Assembly: GCA_019418605.1 (NCBI GenBank)
Contig: DYBN01000049.1
Coordinates: 1 to 64,000 of the forward strand
Source: Sutterella sp.
GTDB lineage: Bacteria; Pseudomonadota; Gammaproteobacteria; Burkholderiales; Burkholderiaceae_F
Length of the DNA stretch: 64,000 bases
Direction of reading: 5' to 3'
Part shown: piece by piece, positions 9,533-16,984 of the stretch
How positions within the stretch are numbered: the first letter of the stretch is position 1
How the letters are laid out: each line of letters starts with the position of its first letter
Notes under the pieces: generated by a model
What the model was told of the DNA's origin: nothing
Seen by the model: the letters and a program-made list of their open reading frames with translations, nothing else
The model's database searches: none
Made by a program: the position numbers and the translations under genes

Positions 9533-10411
9533 TTAGATCGCGGGCGTCTTGTATCTCTGCGCCAGACGGAAGGCGACGGCGTTGAAGATGAAGGTCATGA
9601 TGAAAAGCGCGATGCCCGTGGCAAAAAGGGCGTGGTAGTGGGGGCTGCCAAAGGGAGCCTCGGCCATTTCCGCTGCAATCGAAGCCGGCATCGGGCGAAT
9701 CGGATCAAAGAGCGACTCGGGCACGATCGCCGCGCCCCCTGCCACCATCAGCACCACCATGGTCTCGCCCAACGCGCGCGACATGCCGAGCATGACGGCC
9801 GTGCCAACGCCCGAGAGGGCGTAGGGGAAGGTGACGTTTTTAAGCGTTTCCCAGGGCGTCGCGCCCAGCGCCAGAGAGGCGTCCTTTAAAGCGCGCGGCA
9901 CCGCGTGCAGGGCGTCTTCTGAAATCGAGCAGATCGTGGGCACGGCCATGAAGGCAAGCATCAGGGCCGCATTAAAGAGGTTGAGCCCCGTGGCGATGCC
10001 AAGAGAGTTCTGAAGCCAGGGGGCAATGAGCACCATGCCGATAAAGCCGATCACGACCGAGGGGAGCGCGGCAAGCAGCTCGATGAAGGGCTTGACGATG
10101 CGGCGGGTGTTGTTGGAGGCAACTTCCGAGAGGTAGGCCGCTGTCATCAGTCCGAGCGGCACGGCAATGAGGCTCGAGAGCGCGGTGACGGCAAGCGACC
10201 CCGCAATGAGCGAGCCGATTTCGAAGTCGGGCTGATCGCCCACCGGGTACCAGTCGGTGCCGAAGATGAAGTTCAAGGGCGTCAGAAACTTGAAGATCGG
10301 CAGCCCCTCTTTAAAGAGGTAAAACACGATGCCGGCCAAAACGGCCAGCGACAGCAGTGCGAGCACGGCAAGCGAGATCTCGACTGTTCTTTCCTTGAGA
10401 TCCTTGGACAT
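9533..10411 (-). CDS. pstC: Phosphate ABC transporter permease PstC
   Basis: Partner permease of PstA in high-affinity phosphate import. The 292-residue protein has about six transmembrane helices and an EAA-type loop, DASLALGATPWETLKNVTFPYA. I start it at the ATG at 10411 (MSKDLKERTVEIS), which gives the normal short cytoplasmic N-terminus; an in-frame extension upstream looks like spacer. The Shine-Dalgarno sequence is weak and A-rich. It is separated from pstS by 270 bases with a terminator-like hairpin, which probably lowers permease expression relative to the binding protein. Confidence 0.95.
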   Translation of the reverse strand: MSKDLKERTVEISLAVLALLSLAVLAGIVFYLFKEGLPIFKFLTPLNFIFGTDWYPVGDQPDFEIGSLIAGSLAVTALSSLIAVPLGLMTAAYLSEVASNNTRRIVKPFIELLAALPSVVIGFIGMVLIAPWLQNSLGIATGLNLFNAALMLAFMAVPTICSISEDALHAVPRALKDASLALGATPWETLKNVTFPYALSGVGTAVMLGMSRALGETMVVLMVAGGAAIVPESLFDPIRPMPASIAAEMAEAPFGSPHYHALFATGIALFIMTFIFNAVAFRLAQRYKTPAI

Positions 10412-10593
10412 GTTTTTTATCTTTTTTTGTGGTTTTGCCTTTGCTCTTGTCCCGTGTCCACAAGCCGCTTGCAAACAAAAAAGAGGCTCAAGGTGCAGGG
10501 AAAAAAGCGCAAGGCCGCATGAAGGAACGAAAAAAAACTCCTACTTTTCCTCATGCCTTGGAAAAGCGCCCCGGGCCCCTGCGGGCGGAATTG

Positions 10594-10638
10594 AAAAAAG
10601 GCGCGCAGTCCTCTGCCTTAGTGAAGACCGCGCACCTT
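10594..10638 (-). terminator. Terminator or attenuating hairpin between pstS and pstC
   Basis: Read on the minus strand, GGTGCGCGGTCTTC pairs with GAGGACTGCGCGCC across a nine-base loop and is followed by six T residues. It lies about 45 bases after the pstS stop. Partial read-through here would give more PstS than PstC and PstA, a common pattern for binding-protein operons. Confidence 0.75.
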
Positions 10639-10681
10639 TCTCGCAGAGAGCGGGGCCCGTTGAGGGCGATTCAGAGCTCGA

Positions 10682-11488
10682 TTACTTGAGCGTCACGAAG
10701 CCCGTTTCCTCCACGCACTTCTGGCCCTTGGCGGGGTCAAGCATGAAGTCGACGAAGGTCTTGGCGTCGCCCTGGGGAGCGCCGTTGGTGAAGAAGTACA
10801 GTTCGCGCGCAAGAGGCCAGCTCTTGTTCTTGGCAGCTTCGTGCGTGGCGGTCTTGCCGTCGACGGCAAGCGCCTTGGTCTGCTTGTCGAGGTAGCCGAT
10901 GCCGATGTAGCCGATCGAGTTCTTGTTCTTGGCAACCGTCTGAACGACCGTGCCGTTGGAGGTCTGCAGCAGGGCGCGCGGCGTGACGCGGGCCTTCTTC
11001 ATGACGAGCTCTTCCCAGGTCTCGAACGTGCCCGAGCTCGAGTCGCGGCTCACGACCACGATGGCCGCATCGGCGCCGCCCACTTCCTTCCAGTTCTTGA
11101 TCTTGCCCTCGTAGATGTCCTTGAGCTGGGCCATCGTCAGGCTCTTGACGGCGTTTTCGTTGTTCACCACGGGCACGATGGCGTCAATGGCCACGGCGAT
11201 GCGGTAGGGGTTGACGTTGTTCTTCTTGGCAAGCTCCGTTTCGGAAGCCTTGATGTCGCGCGAGCTCATGGCGATCGTGGTGAGGCCGTCAACGAGAGCC
11301 TTGATGCCGTTGCCGGAGCCGCCGCCCGACAGGGAGATGCTCACATCGGGATGTTCCTGGGAAAAGGCTTCGGTCGCCTTCTGCACGATCGGCAGCACCG
11401 TGGTCGAACCATTGATGACGAGTTCGCCGGCAAAGCTCGAAGCCGCAACGGTCATCATGGCGGCGGCAACACAAAGTTTCTTGAACAT
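10682..11488 (-). CDS. pstS: Periplasmic phosphate-binding protein PstS
   Basis: Captures phosphate in the periplasm and delivers it to PstCA. The 268-residue protein starts at the ATG at 11488, which has an AAAGGAA motif upstream and gives a clean signal peptide (KKLCVAAAMMTVAASSFA, cleaved before GELVING). The mature chain shows the typical NGSTTVLPIVQKATEAF and SGGGSGNGIKAL segments that bind phosphate, and SRDSSSGTFETW further on. It is the first gene of pstS-pstC-pstA and is preceded by Pho-box repeats, so PhoB control during phosphate limitation is likely. Confidence 0.96.
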   Translation of the reverse strand: MFKKLCVAAAMMTVAASSFAGELVINGSTTVLPIVQKATEAFSQEHPDVSISLSGGGSGNGIKALVDGLTTIAMSSRDIKASETELAKKNNVNPYRIAVAIDAIVPVVNNENAVKSLTMAQLKDIYEGKIKNWKEVGGADAAIVVVSRDSSSGTFETWEELVMKKARVTPRALLQTSNGTVVQTVAKNKNSIGYIGIGYLDKQTKALAVDGKTATHEAAKNKSWPLARELYFFTNGAPQGDAKTFVDFMLDPAKGQKCVEETGFVTLK

Positions 11489-11643
11489 GGGTTGTATTTC
11501 CTTTAACAGTGAAAATTCGCTCTTTCCCCGCTTTTTGTTCGTCTCATCAAACACCGTCTCGCAACGGTCAAGCGCGGCGCGGGGAAAAACAATGATTAAG
11601 TGCTTCCAGCGCTTTTTTCAGGGCGCAATCTTGAGCGTTGTTT

Positions 11644-11683
11644 GTGACGGCTCGAAGAAGAATTCATGACAGCTCTGTGACAG
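11644..11683 (-). promoter_or_regulatory. Pho-box half-sites upstream of pstS
   Basis: On the minus strand three seven-base units fall on one 11-base phase: CTGTCAC (11683-11677), CTGTCAT (11672-11666) and CCGTCAC (11650-11644), with one poor unit between the last two. The first two match the PhoB consensus CTGTCAT-N4-CTGTCAC closely. PhoB bound here would replace the -35 function for pstS. Confidence 0.8.
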
Positions 11684-11700
11684 CAACAACTATGACAAGG

Positions 11701-11751
11701 CCGTCACAAAACCATCATCGGAACGTCATCAAACGTCCATCGGCCTGACAT
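11701..11751 (+). promoter_or_regulatory. Phased Pho-box-like repeats upstream of pstB
   Basis: Five seven-base units spaced exactly 11 bases apart run toward pstB: CCGTCAC (11701), CCATCAT (11712), ACGTCAT (11723), CGTCCAT (11734) and CTGACAT (11745). Each resembles the PhoB half-site CTGTCAT. Together with the opposite array they fill the region between divergent pstS and pstB. Confidence 0.7.
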
Positions 11752-11886
11752 GTTTGACGACTAGGATGCGGCCTGATCTTTTTTGCAACAACCCGACTCA
11801 AACCGCCCGGGCGGTCCGCGCCTTTTGCTCACGCAAAAAAAATGCGCGGCCTTTTGGCGGCGCAGAACAAAAGAGAAAGATAAGAA

Positions 11887-12681
11887 ATGTCTCAGACAAC
11901 CACTCAGCAGCCCTCCGCGGGCGAGCATGAAATCAAGATCCGTGCCGAACATGTCGACTTCTATTACGGAAAGCACCAGACGCTCTTTGACGTCAACCTT
12001 GAATTCCGCGACCGCGAGGTAACCGCCCTCATCGGTCCTTCGGGCTGCGGCAAGTCGACGTTTCTGCGCACGCTCTCGCGCATGAACGAGCTGATCGGCG
12101 ACACGACGCTTACGGGCAAGATCACGCTCGACGGCGAAGACGTCTACGAGCGCGACTTTGACGTCGTGCAGCTGCGCCAGCGCGTGGGCATGGTCTTTCA
12201 GAGGCCCACGCCCTTTCCGAAGTCCATCTTTGAGAACGTGGCCTACGGCCTGCGCGTTGCGGGCATCAAGAACCGCTCGATCATCTCCGACAAGGTCGAG
12301 GAGAGCCTGCGCAGAGCCGCGCTCTGGGAAGAGGTCAAGGACAGGCTCAACGACAGCGCCCTGGGCCTTTCGGGCGGCCAGCAGCAGCGCCTTTGCATTG
12401 CGCGCGCCCTTGCCGTCGAGCCCGAGGTGCTCCTGATGGACGAGCCCGCCTCGGCCCTGGACCCCATCGCCACGCAGCGCCTTGAAGAGAGCATTCTCGA
12501 GCTGCGCGACAACCTCTGCATCATCATCGTGACGCACAACATGCAGCAGGCGGCCCGCATCTCGGACAAGACCGCCTTCTTCTTCATGGGCAAGTTAATC
12601 GAGTTCGATACGACGGACACGATCTTCAATCACGCCCACGAGCAGAGAACGCGCGACTACGTCAACGGCAACTTCGGCTAA
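11887..12681 (+). CDS. pstB: Phosphate ABC transporter ATPase PstB
   Basis: ATPase that drives phosphate import through PstCA and relays transport state to the PhoR/PhoB system. The 264 residues carry Walker A GPSGCGKST, the Q-loop region VGMVFQRPTPFPKSI typical of PstB, signature LSGGQQQR, Walker B VLLMDEP and the switch His in IVTHNM. An AGAAAGATAAGAA stretch precedes the ATG. Unusually it is transcribed away from pstSCA and is followed by a terminator rather than phoU. Its own Pho-box array should keep it co-regulated with the rest of the transporter. Confidence 0.97.
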   Translation: MSQTTTQQPSAGEHEIKIRAEHVDFYYGKHQTLFDVNLEFRDREVTALIGPSGCGKSTFLRTLSRMNELIGDTTLTGKITLDGEDVYERDFDVVQLRQRVGMVFQRPTPFPKSIFENVAYGLRVAGIKNRSIISDKVEESLRRAALWEEVKDRLNDSALGLSGGQQQRLCIARALAVEPEVLLMDEPASALDPIATQRLEESILELRDNLCIIIVTHNMQQAARISDKTAFFFMGKLIEFDTTDTIFNHAHEQRTRDYVNGNFG

Positions 12682-12714
12682 AAAGGCGCCTCGCTGCTCC
12701 TGACGTCAAGCTGC

Positions 12715-12746
12715 AAAAAGGCCGGGCTCGCCGCCCGGCCTTTTTT
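12715..12746. terminator. Bidirectional terminator between pstB and metI
   Basis: GGCCGGGC (12720-12727) pairs with GCCCGGCC (12733-12740) around a five-base loop, flanked by five A and six T residues, so it can act on both strands. It lies between convergent pstB and metI. Confidence 0.92.
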
Positions 12747-12798
12747 ATGTTTCCCGCCGCCCTCCATGCAAAGAGAGGGCCGCAGAGCTGCAGCAGCT

Positions 12799-13452
12799 TT
12801 ACTTGTGGCTTAAGCGCCGCACGAGCCAGTCGCCTGCGCTTTGCATGGCCTGCACGAAGACAATGAGGATCACGACCACGGCAAGCATCACGTCGGGCAT
12901 GAAGCGCTGATAGCCGTAGCGAATGCCCATGTCGCCCAAGCCGCCTCCGCCAATGGCGCCCGCCATGGCTGAGTACCCCACAAGGCTCACGAGGCTGATG
13001 GTAAGGCCCGCGATGATGCCCGGGCGCGCCTCGGGCAGCAGCACCTTCGAGACGATCTGAAAGTTCGTCGCCCCCATGGCCTGCGCGGCCTCAATGAGTC
13101 CCTTGTCGACCTCCCTGAGGCTTGTCTCCACAAGCCGGGCGATAAAGGGCGCCACCGAAATCGTCAGCGGCACCACGGCCGCGGCCGTGCCGATCGAGGT
13201 GCCCGCAATGATGCGCGTGAGCGGAATGATCGCCACCAGAAGAATGATGAACGGGGTCGAGCGCACGGCGTTGATGATCCAGCCCAGAATCTTGTTGAAG
13301 ACCGGCATCGGATGCACGCCGCTTGCGTCGGTGACGTTTAAAAGAATGCCGAGCGGAATCCCGAAGGCCGCGCCGATGGCGCCCGAGAGCCCCACCATCA
13401 CGACCGTCTCGAGAAACGACTCCCAGAGCATGCGGATGAGTTCAGAGGACAT
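12799..13452 (-). CDS. metI: D-methionine ABC transporter permease MetI
   Basis: Inner-membrane permease of the methionine importer. At 217 residues it has the same length as E. coli MetI. It has five to six hydrophobic segments and the EAA-type loop EAAQAMGATNFQIVSKVLLPEA. The start at 13452 (MSSELIRMLWESF) has a GAGGAG motif upstream and overlaps the end of metN by 11 bases, so translation is coupled. The substrate-binding lipoprotein MetQ, usually the third gene, is not next to it. Confidence 0.95.
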   Translation of the reverse strand: MSSELIRMLWESFLETVVMVGLSGAIGAAFGIPLGILLNVTDASGVHPMPVFNKILGWIINAVRSTPFIILLVAIIPLTRIIAGTSIGTAAAVVPLTISVAPFIARLVETSLREVDKGLIEAAQAMGATNFQIVSKVLLPEARPGIIAGLTISLVSLVGYSAMAGAIGGGGLGDMGIRYGYQRFMPDVMLAVVVILIVFVQAMQSAGDWLVRRLSHK

Positions 13453-14494
13453 GGCTGGTGATCTCCTCGACGGTAACGTTGTGGCGGCGCAGATAATCAA
13501 GAAGTCCCGAGTAGACGTCGTTGGAGCAGGTCGTTAAAACGGTGAGCGTTCCAAAGCCCTTGCCCTGCACTTCATCGATCTGGCCGAGAAGGATGTTGAA
13601 GTTGATGTTGTAGATGCGGCTTGCTTCGGAAATCACGGGCCTCGTGACCTCTTCGCCCACAAAGGACAGGCGCAGCACGTGCGAGGGGGCCGTTTCTGCG
13701 GATGCAGCCACCTGCGCGCGCACGCGCTCGACCATGGCCTGCGGCAGCTTTTGCGCCATGATGTTGCCGATCAGCGCCTGCGTGGTCTCGCTCTTGGGGT
13801 GGCGGAAGACGTCGATGACGCTGCCCTCTTCGACCACCACGCCCTTGTTCATGACCGCCACGCGGTCGCAGATCTGTTTGACCACGTCCATCTGGTGCGT
13901 GATCATCACGATGGTGAGCTTCAACTCCCGGTTGATGCGCTTTAAAAGCTCAAGCGTGGTCACCGTCGTTTCCGGGTCAAGGGCGCTCGTGGCCTCGTCG
14001 CTTAAGAGCACCTCGGGATCGTTGGCTAGCGCACGGGCGATGCCCACGCGCTGCTTTTGTCCGCCCGAGAGCTGCGAGGGATACTTGTTGCGGTGTTCGC
14101 TCAGGCCCACAAGCTCAAGCAGGGGATCGACCTTGGCCTTGATCGACTGCTTGTCCATGCCGGCAAGCTCAAGCGGAAAGGCCGCATTCTCAAAAACCGT
14201 GCGCGAGGACAGAAGGTTGAAGTGCTGAAAGATCATCCCGATCTTTCGCCTTGCGGCCCGCAGCTGCGCCTCGTTCATCGTGTTGAGGCACTTGCCGTCG
14301 ATGACGACCGTTCCTTCGGTCGGGCGATTCAAAAAGTTGATGCAGCGCACAAGCGTTGACTTGCCCGCACCGGAGCGGCCGATGATGCCGAAGATTTCGC
14401 CGGCTTCGATCGTAAGCGAGACGTCGCGCAGGGCGTAGAAGTCGCCCCCTTCAGGCGTGCGGTAGCGCTGCGTGATGTGCTGAAGTTCAATCAT
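13442..14494 (-). CDS. metN: Methionine ABC transporter ATPase MetN
   Basis: ATP-binding subunit of the MetNIQ importer. The 350 residues contain Walker A GRSGAGKST near residue 40, MIFQHFNLLSSRTV, the signature LSGGQKQR, Walker B VLLSDEATSALDP and MITHQMDVV. The last 90 residues form the NIL domain that binds methionine and shuts transport down when the internal pool is high. The ATG at 14494 (MIELQHITQRY) is the natural start; the frame is open upstream but has no conserved sequence. It forms an operon with metI. No SAM riboswitch is visible upstream. Confidence 0.96.
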   Translation of the reverse strand: MIELQHITQRYRTPEGGDFYALRDVSLTIEAGEIFGIIGRSGAGKSTLVRCINFLNRPTEGTVVIDGKCLNTMNEAQLRAARRKIGMIFQHFNLLSSRTVFENAAFPLELAGMDKQSIKAKVDPLLELVGLSEHRNKYPSQLSGGQKQRVGIARALANDPEVLLSDEATSALDPETTVTTLELLKRINRELKLTIVMITHQMDVVKQICDRVAVMNKGVVVEEGSVIDVFRHPKSETTQALIGNIMAQKLPQAMVERVRAQVAASAETAPSHVLRLSFVGEEVTRPVISEASRIYNINFNILLGQIDEVQGKGFGTLTVLTTCSNDVYSGLLDYLRRHNVTVEEITSHVL

Positions 14495-14548
14495 GGGAGA
14501 CAACACGCAATATGGGATTTGACGAGGACGGAGGCTTTCTTGAAGCGT

Positions 14549-14583
14549 AAAGCGCGCACGGCTTTTGCAAGGTGCGCTTTTTT
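14549..14583 (-). terminator. Hairpin between the dnaQ-like gene and metN
   Basis: AAAGCGCGCAC (14549-14559) faces GTGCGCTTT (14572-14580). On the minus strand it could terminate the dnaQ-like transcript 55 bases before metN, although the U tail is short in that direction and better on the plus strand. Confidence 0.4.
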
Positions 14584-14751
14584 GCCCCGTCCCCTTGGGT
14601 GCGCGCGCGGCAAAGGTCTTTGCGCAGCGCACGAAAATTCAAGGAGCAGATTTTAGACGCAAGAGCGCGCCTGCCCGCGCCGCGGTGCCGCCGCCAGCGG
14701 AAAACTCTTGCGGTATTGCCGGCCCGGGCGCAGGCGGGCGGCCCGGCGCCC

Positions 14752-15504
14752 CTAGCGAGGCGCCCCGTCGCCTTCTTCCGCGGCCCCGGATGGGTTTGCC
14801 TCTTTTTCAAGCGCCTTCACCCAAAGAACGCCGTTTTTGCTCTTTTTGGCCATCATCTCGAGAAACTTTTCGTGCACCTCGAGCTCGTCTGCGGGCGCAA
14901 CCGCCTTGATGAACGCTTCGGGCGCGGGCATGCTCTCGAGCGCCTCGCCCATCTCGTAGGCGTCTCCAAGAAGCGAGCCCTGCTTGCGGGTCATGTCAAG
15001 ATAGACCTCGGCCAGAAGCCTAGCGTCGAGCAGGGCGCCGTGCAGCACGCGGGCGCTGCGGTCGACCTCAAAGCGCGAGCACAGGGCGTCGAGCGAATTT
15101 CTCAAGCCCGGAAACATCTGGCGGGCGAGCTCGAACGTATCGGTGATCTGCGGGCAGTAGTCTTCGATTCTGCCGAGCTTTAGCCGCGCAAGCTCCATGT
15201 TGAGAAAGCCCACGTCAAAGGGCGCGTTGTGAATGAGAAGTTCGGCTCCCTTGACGAAGTCAAGAAAGTCCTTCGCCACGTCGGCAAAAAGAGGCTTGTC
15301 GGAGAGAAACTCCGTCGTGAGTCCGTGCACCCTCACCACCTCTTCGGGCACCTCGCGCTCGGGGTTGAGATAGACGTGGTAGTGGTGGGAGGGGTCGTCC
15401 GAGAGCGTGCGCCCGGCGATTTCCACGCAGCCGATTTCCACAATGCGGTCGCCCTTGCCGGGCTCGACGCCCGTGGTTTCCGTATCCAGACAAATCTGAC
15501 GCAT
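14752..15504 (-). CDS. dnaQ: DnaQ-family 3'-5' exonuclease (DNA polymerase III epsilon subunit)
   Basis: Proofreading exonuclease of the replicative polymerase. The 250-residue protein shows the DEDDh pattern: LDTETTG at the start (Asp7 and Glu9), HNAPFDVGFLN (Exo II) and HGALLDARLLAEVYL (Exo III with His and Asp). Residues after about 180 form the extension that in E. coli binds the alpha subunit. It lies just behind rnhA on the same strand, the dnaQ-rnhA pairing known from many proteobacteria. Confidence 0.93.
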   Translation of the reverse strand: MRQICLDTETTGVEPGKGDRIVEIGCVEIAGRTLSDDPSHHYHVYLNPEREVPEEVVRVHGLTTEFLSDKPLFADVAKDFLDFVKGAELLIHNAPFDVGFLNMELARLKLGRIEDYCPQITDTFELARQMFPGLRNSLDALCSRFEVDRSARVLHGALLDARLLAEVYLDMTRKQGSLLGDAYEMGEALESMPAPEAFIKAVAPADELEVHEKFLEMMAKKSKNGVLWVKALEKEANPSGAAEEGDGAPR

Positions 15505-15571
15505 CGTCTGATCCTGCCTTTTTCCTCAAAAAACTGTTTCAAGAAGCGCGCGAAAGAATCCCGCGCGCGCC

Positions 15572-16054
15572 TTACGAAGCCTTTGCGCCCCGTGCGCCCC
15601 CTGCCCGCGCAAGCGCCTCGCGCACGCCCTGGTTGGCAAGCGCATCGGCGCGCTCATTGCCCGGGTCCCCGGCGTGCCCCTTCACCCACTGCCACTCGAT
15701 GTCGTGCGTGCTCGTCTGCCGCTCAAGCTCCTGCCAGAGCTCGGCATTTTTGACGGGCTTGCCCGCGGCCGTCACCCAGCCGTTTTTCTTCCAGTTGTGA
15801 ATCCAGCCCGTGATGCCGTCCCTGACGTAGCTGCTGTCCAAATGCATCACGACGGGACAGGGACGGCGAATCGCCTTGAGCGCTTCAATGACGGCGGTGA
15901 GCTCCATCTGATTGTTGGTCGTCCGGATTTTTCCGCCGCACATCTCCTTGACGTGCTCGCCCCAGCGCATCAGCACGCCCCAGCCCCCGGGGCCGGGATT
16001 GCCCTTGCAGGCGCCGTCGGTCCAGATATGCAGTTTTCGATCAGTCATCGTCAT
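15572..16054 (-). CDS. rnhA: Ribonuclease HI
   Basis: Degrades the RNA strand of RNA-DNA hybrids. The 160-residue length is right for bacterial RNase HI. The four acidic catalytic residues are in place: Asp in IWTDGACKGNPGPGGW, Glu in NQMELTAV, Asp in HLDSSYV and Asp in NERADALAN, together with the WVKGHAGDPGNERAD loop. The alternative ATG at 16048 would remove two residues. It lies between a methyltransferase-like gene and dnaQ on the minus strand and is likely co-transcribed with both. Confidence 0.97.
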   Translation of the reverse strand: MTMTDRKLHIWTDGACKGNPGPGGWGVLMRWGEHVKEMCGGKIRTTNNQMELTAVIEALKAIRRPCPVVMHLDSSYVRDGITGWIHNWKKNGWVTAAGKPVKNAELWQELERQTSTHDIEWQWVKGHAGDPGNERADALANQGVREALARAGGARGAKAS

Positions 16055-16121
16055 GATTGCCGCGCTTAAAAAAGCCCGTAAGCCGCGCTAATTTGCGGGC
16101 GCAAAAGGGCTTTTAAAGCGC

Positions 16122-16883
16122 TTAAAGAGGTTCCTTGCGGTTTGAAATTCCGGCCGGCGCCGCCGAGCGGGCCTTGGCCGAAGCGAAGTTCACCTTGCCC
16201 ACAAGCGTCATGCCGGCCACGTTCTTGCGCGCCGACAGCAGCACGACGTTGCTCAAGGTCGGCCACCAGCGGTCTCCGGCCTTGTCAATCCAGGAGGGCA
16301 GCCGCGGCCGCGGCTCGGCCTGCGGGCGCGCCGCATGGTCGATGGCGTAGACGCCGAAATTGCCGCCTTCGATCTTAAAGCCCGCGCGCACGAGCGCCCC
16401 CTTGGCCTGCGCCATGCTGATCACGGCCGCCCGTTCGGGCAGGATGTGCGAGGAGCGAAAAACAAACTCGCGCAGCTTCCAGGAACCGATGGAGTTGAAA
16501 AACGTGGTGACGAGCACGCCGTTGGGCGCGAGCACGCGCCAGATTTCATCGAGCGTGTCGTCAATTCTGTCCGGGTGCAGGTCAAAGGCGTGCGGCAGCG
16601 CCACCGCGTCGCAGCACTCGTTTTCAAAGGGCATCTGCCAGGGCAGCCCCAGCACCTGCAGCCGCAGATCGTCTCCGGCGATCGCCTCGGGCTCTTCGGT
16701 AAGCGCAATGCGGTGCGCAATCGGACTTTTCTCCAGCGGATTCAAGCGAGAAAGCCCCACCTGCAGCGCCCGATCGCCCGCCTTCGAGGAAACAAAGCGC
16801 GCATAGGCGCCCCTTTCCCACGCGGCGGCCGTGCGCCCGGCGGGAGAGGCAAAAAATGTTTCCCAGTCGACGATGCGGGCCAT
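16122..16883 (-). CDS. Class I SAM-dependent methyltransferase-like protein
   Basis: A 253-residue protein related to the methyltransferase-like genes that sit next to rnhA in betaproteobacteria. It has the later methyltransferase motifs (GLPWQMPFENECCDAVALPHAFD, IWRVLAPNGVLVTTFFN), but the usual glycine-rich E/DxGxGxG motif I is replaced by ALQVGLSRLNP, so SAM binding may be altered or lost. The ATG at 16883 has an AGGTG motif just upstream; a GTG two codons earlier is also possible. The Arg/Lys-rich C-terminus resembles no domain I know. Substrate unknown. Confidence 0.75.
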   Translation of the reverse strand: MARIVDWETFFASPAGRTAAAWERGAYARFVSSKAGDRALQVGLSRLNPLEKSPIAHRIALTEEPEAIAGDDLRLQVLGLPWQMPFENECCDAVALPHAFDLHPDRIDDTLDEIWRVLAPNGVLVTTFFNSIGSWKLREFVFRSSHILPERAAVISMAQAKGALVRAGFKIEGGNFGVYAIDHAARPQAEPRPRLPSWIDKAGDRWWPTLSNVVLLSARKNVAGMTLVGKVNFASAKARSAAPAGISNRKEPL

Positions 16884-16984
16884 GGTCACCTGCTGCGGTT
16901 TGCGTTGCTGCCAAAGGACGGGGCTTTTATTTCTATATTAGAGAGCGGAAAAAGGCAAAAAAGCAAAAAATGCAAGCTCCGCCC

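Noticed and set aside
14495..14751. SAM riboswitch upstream of metN
   Set aside because: The only structure is a simple hairpin at 14549-14583; no riboswitch core is visible.
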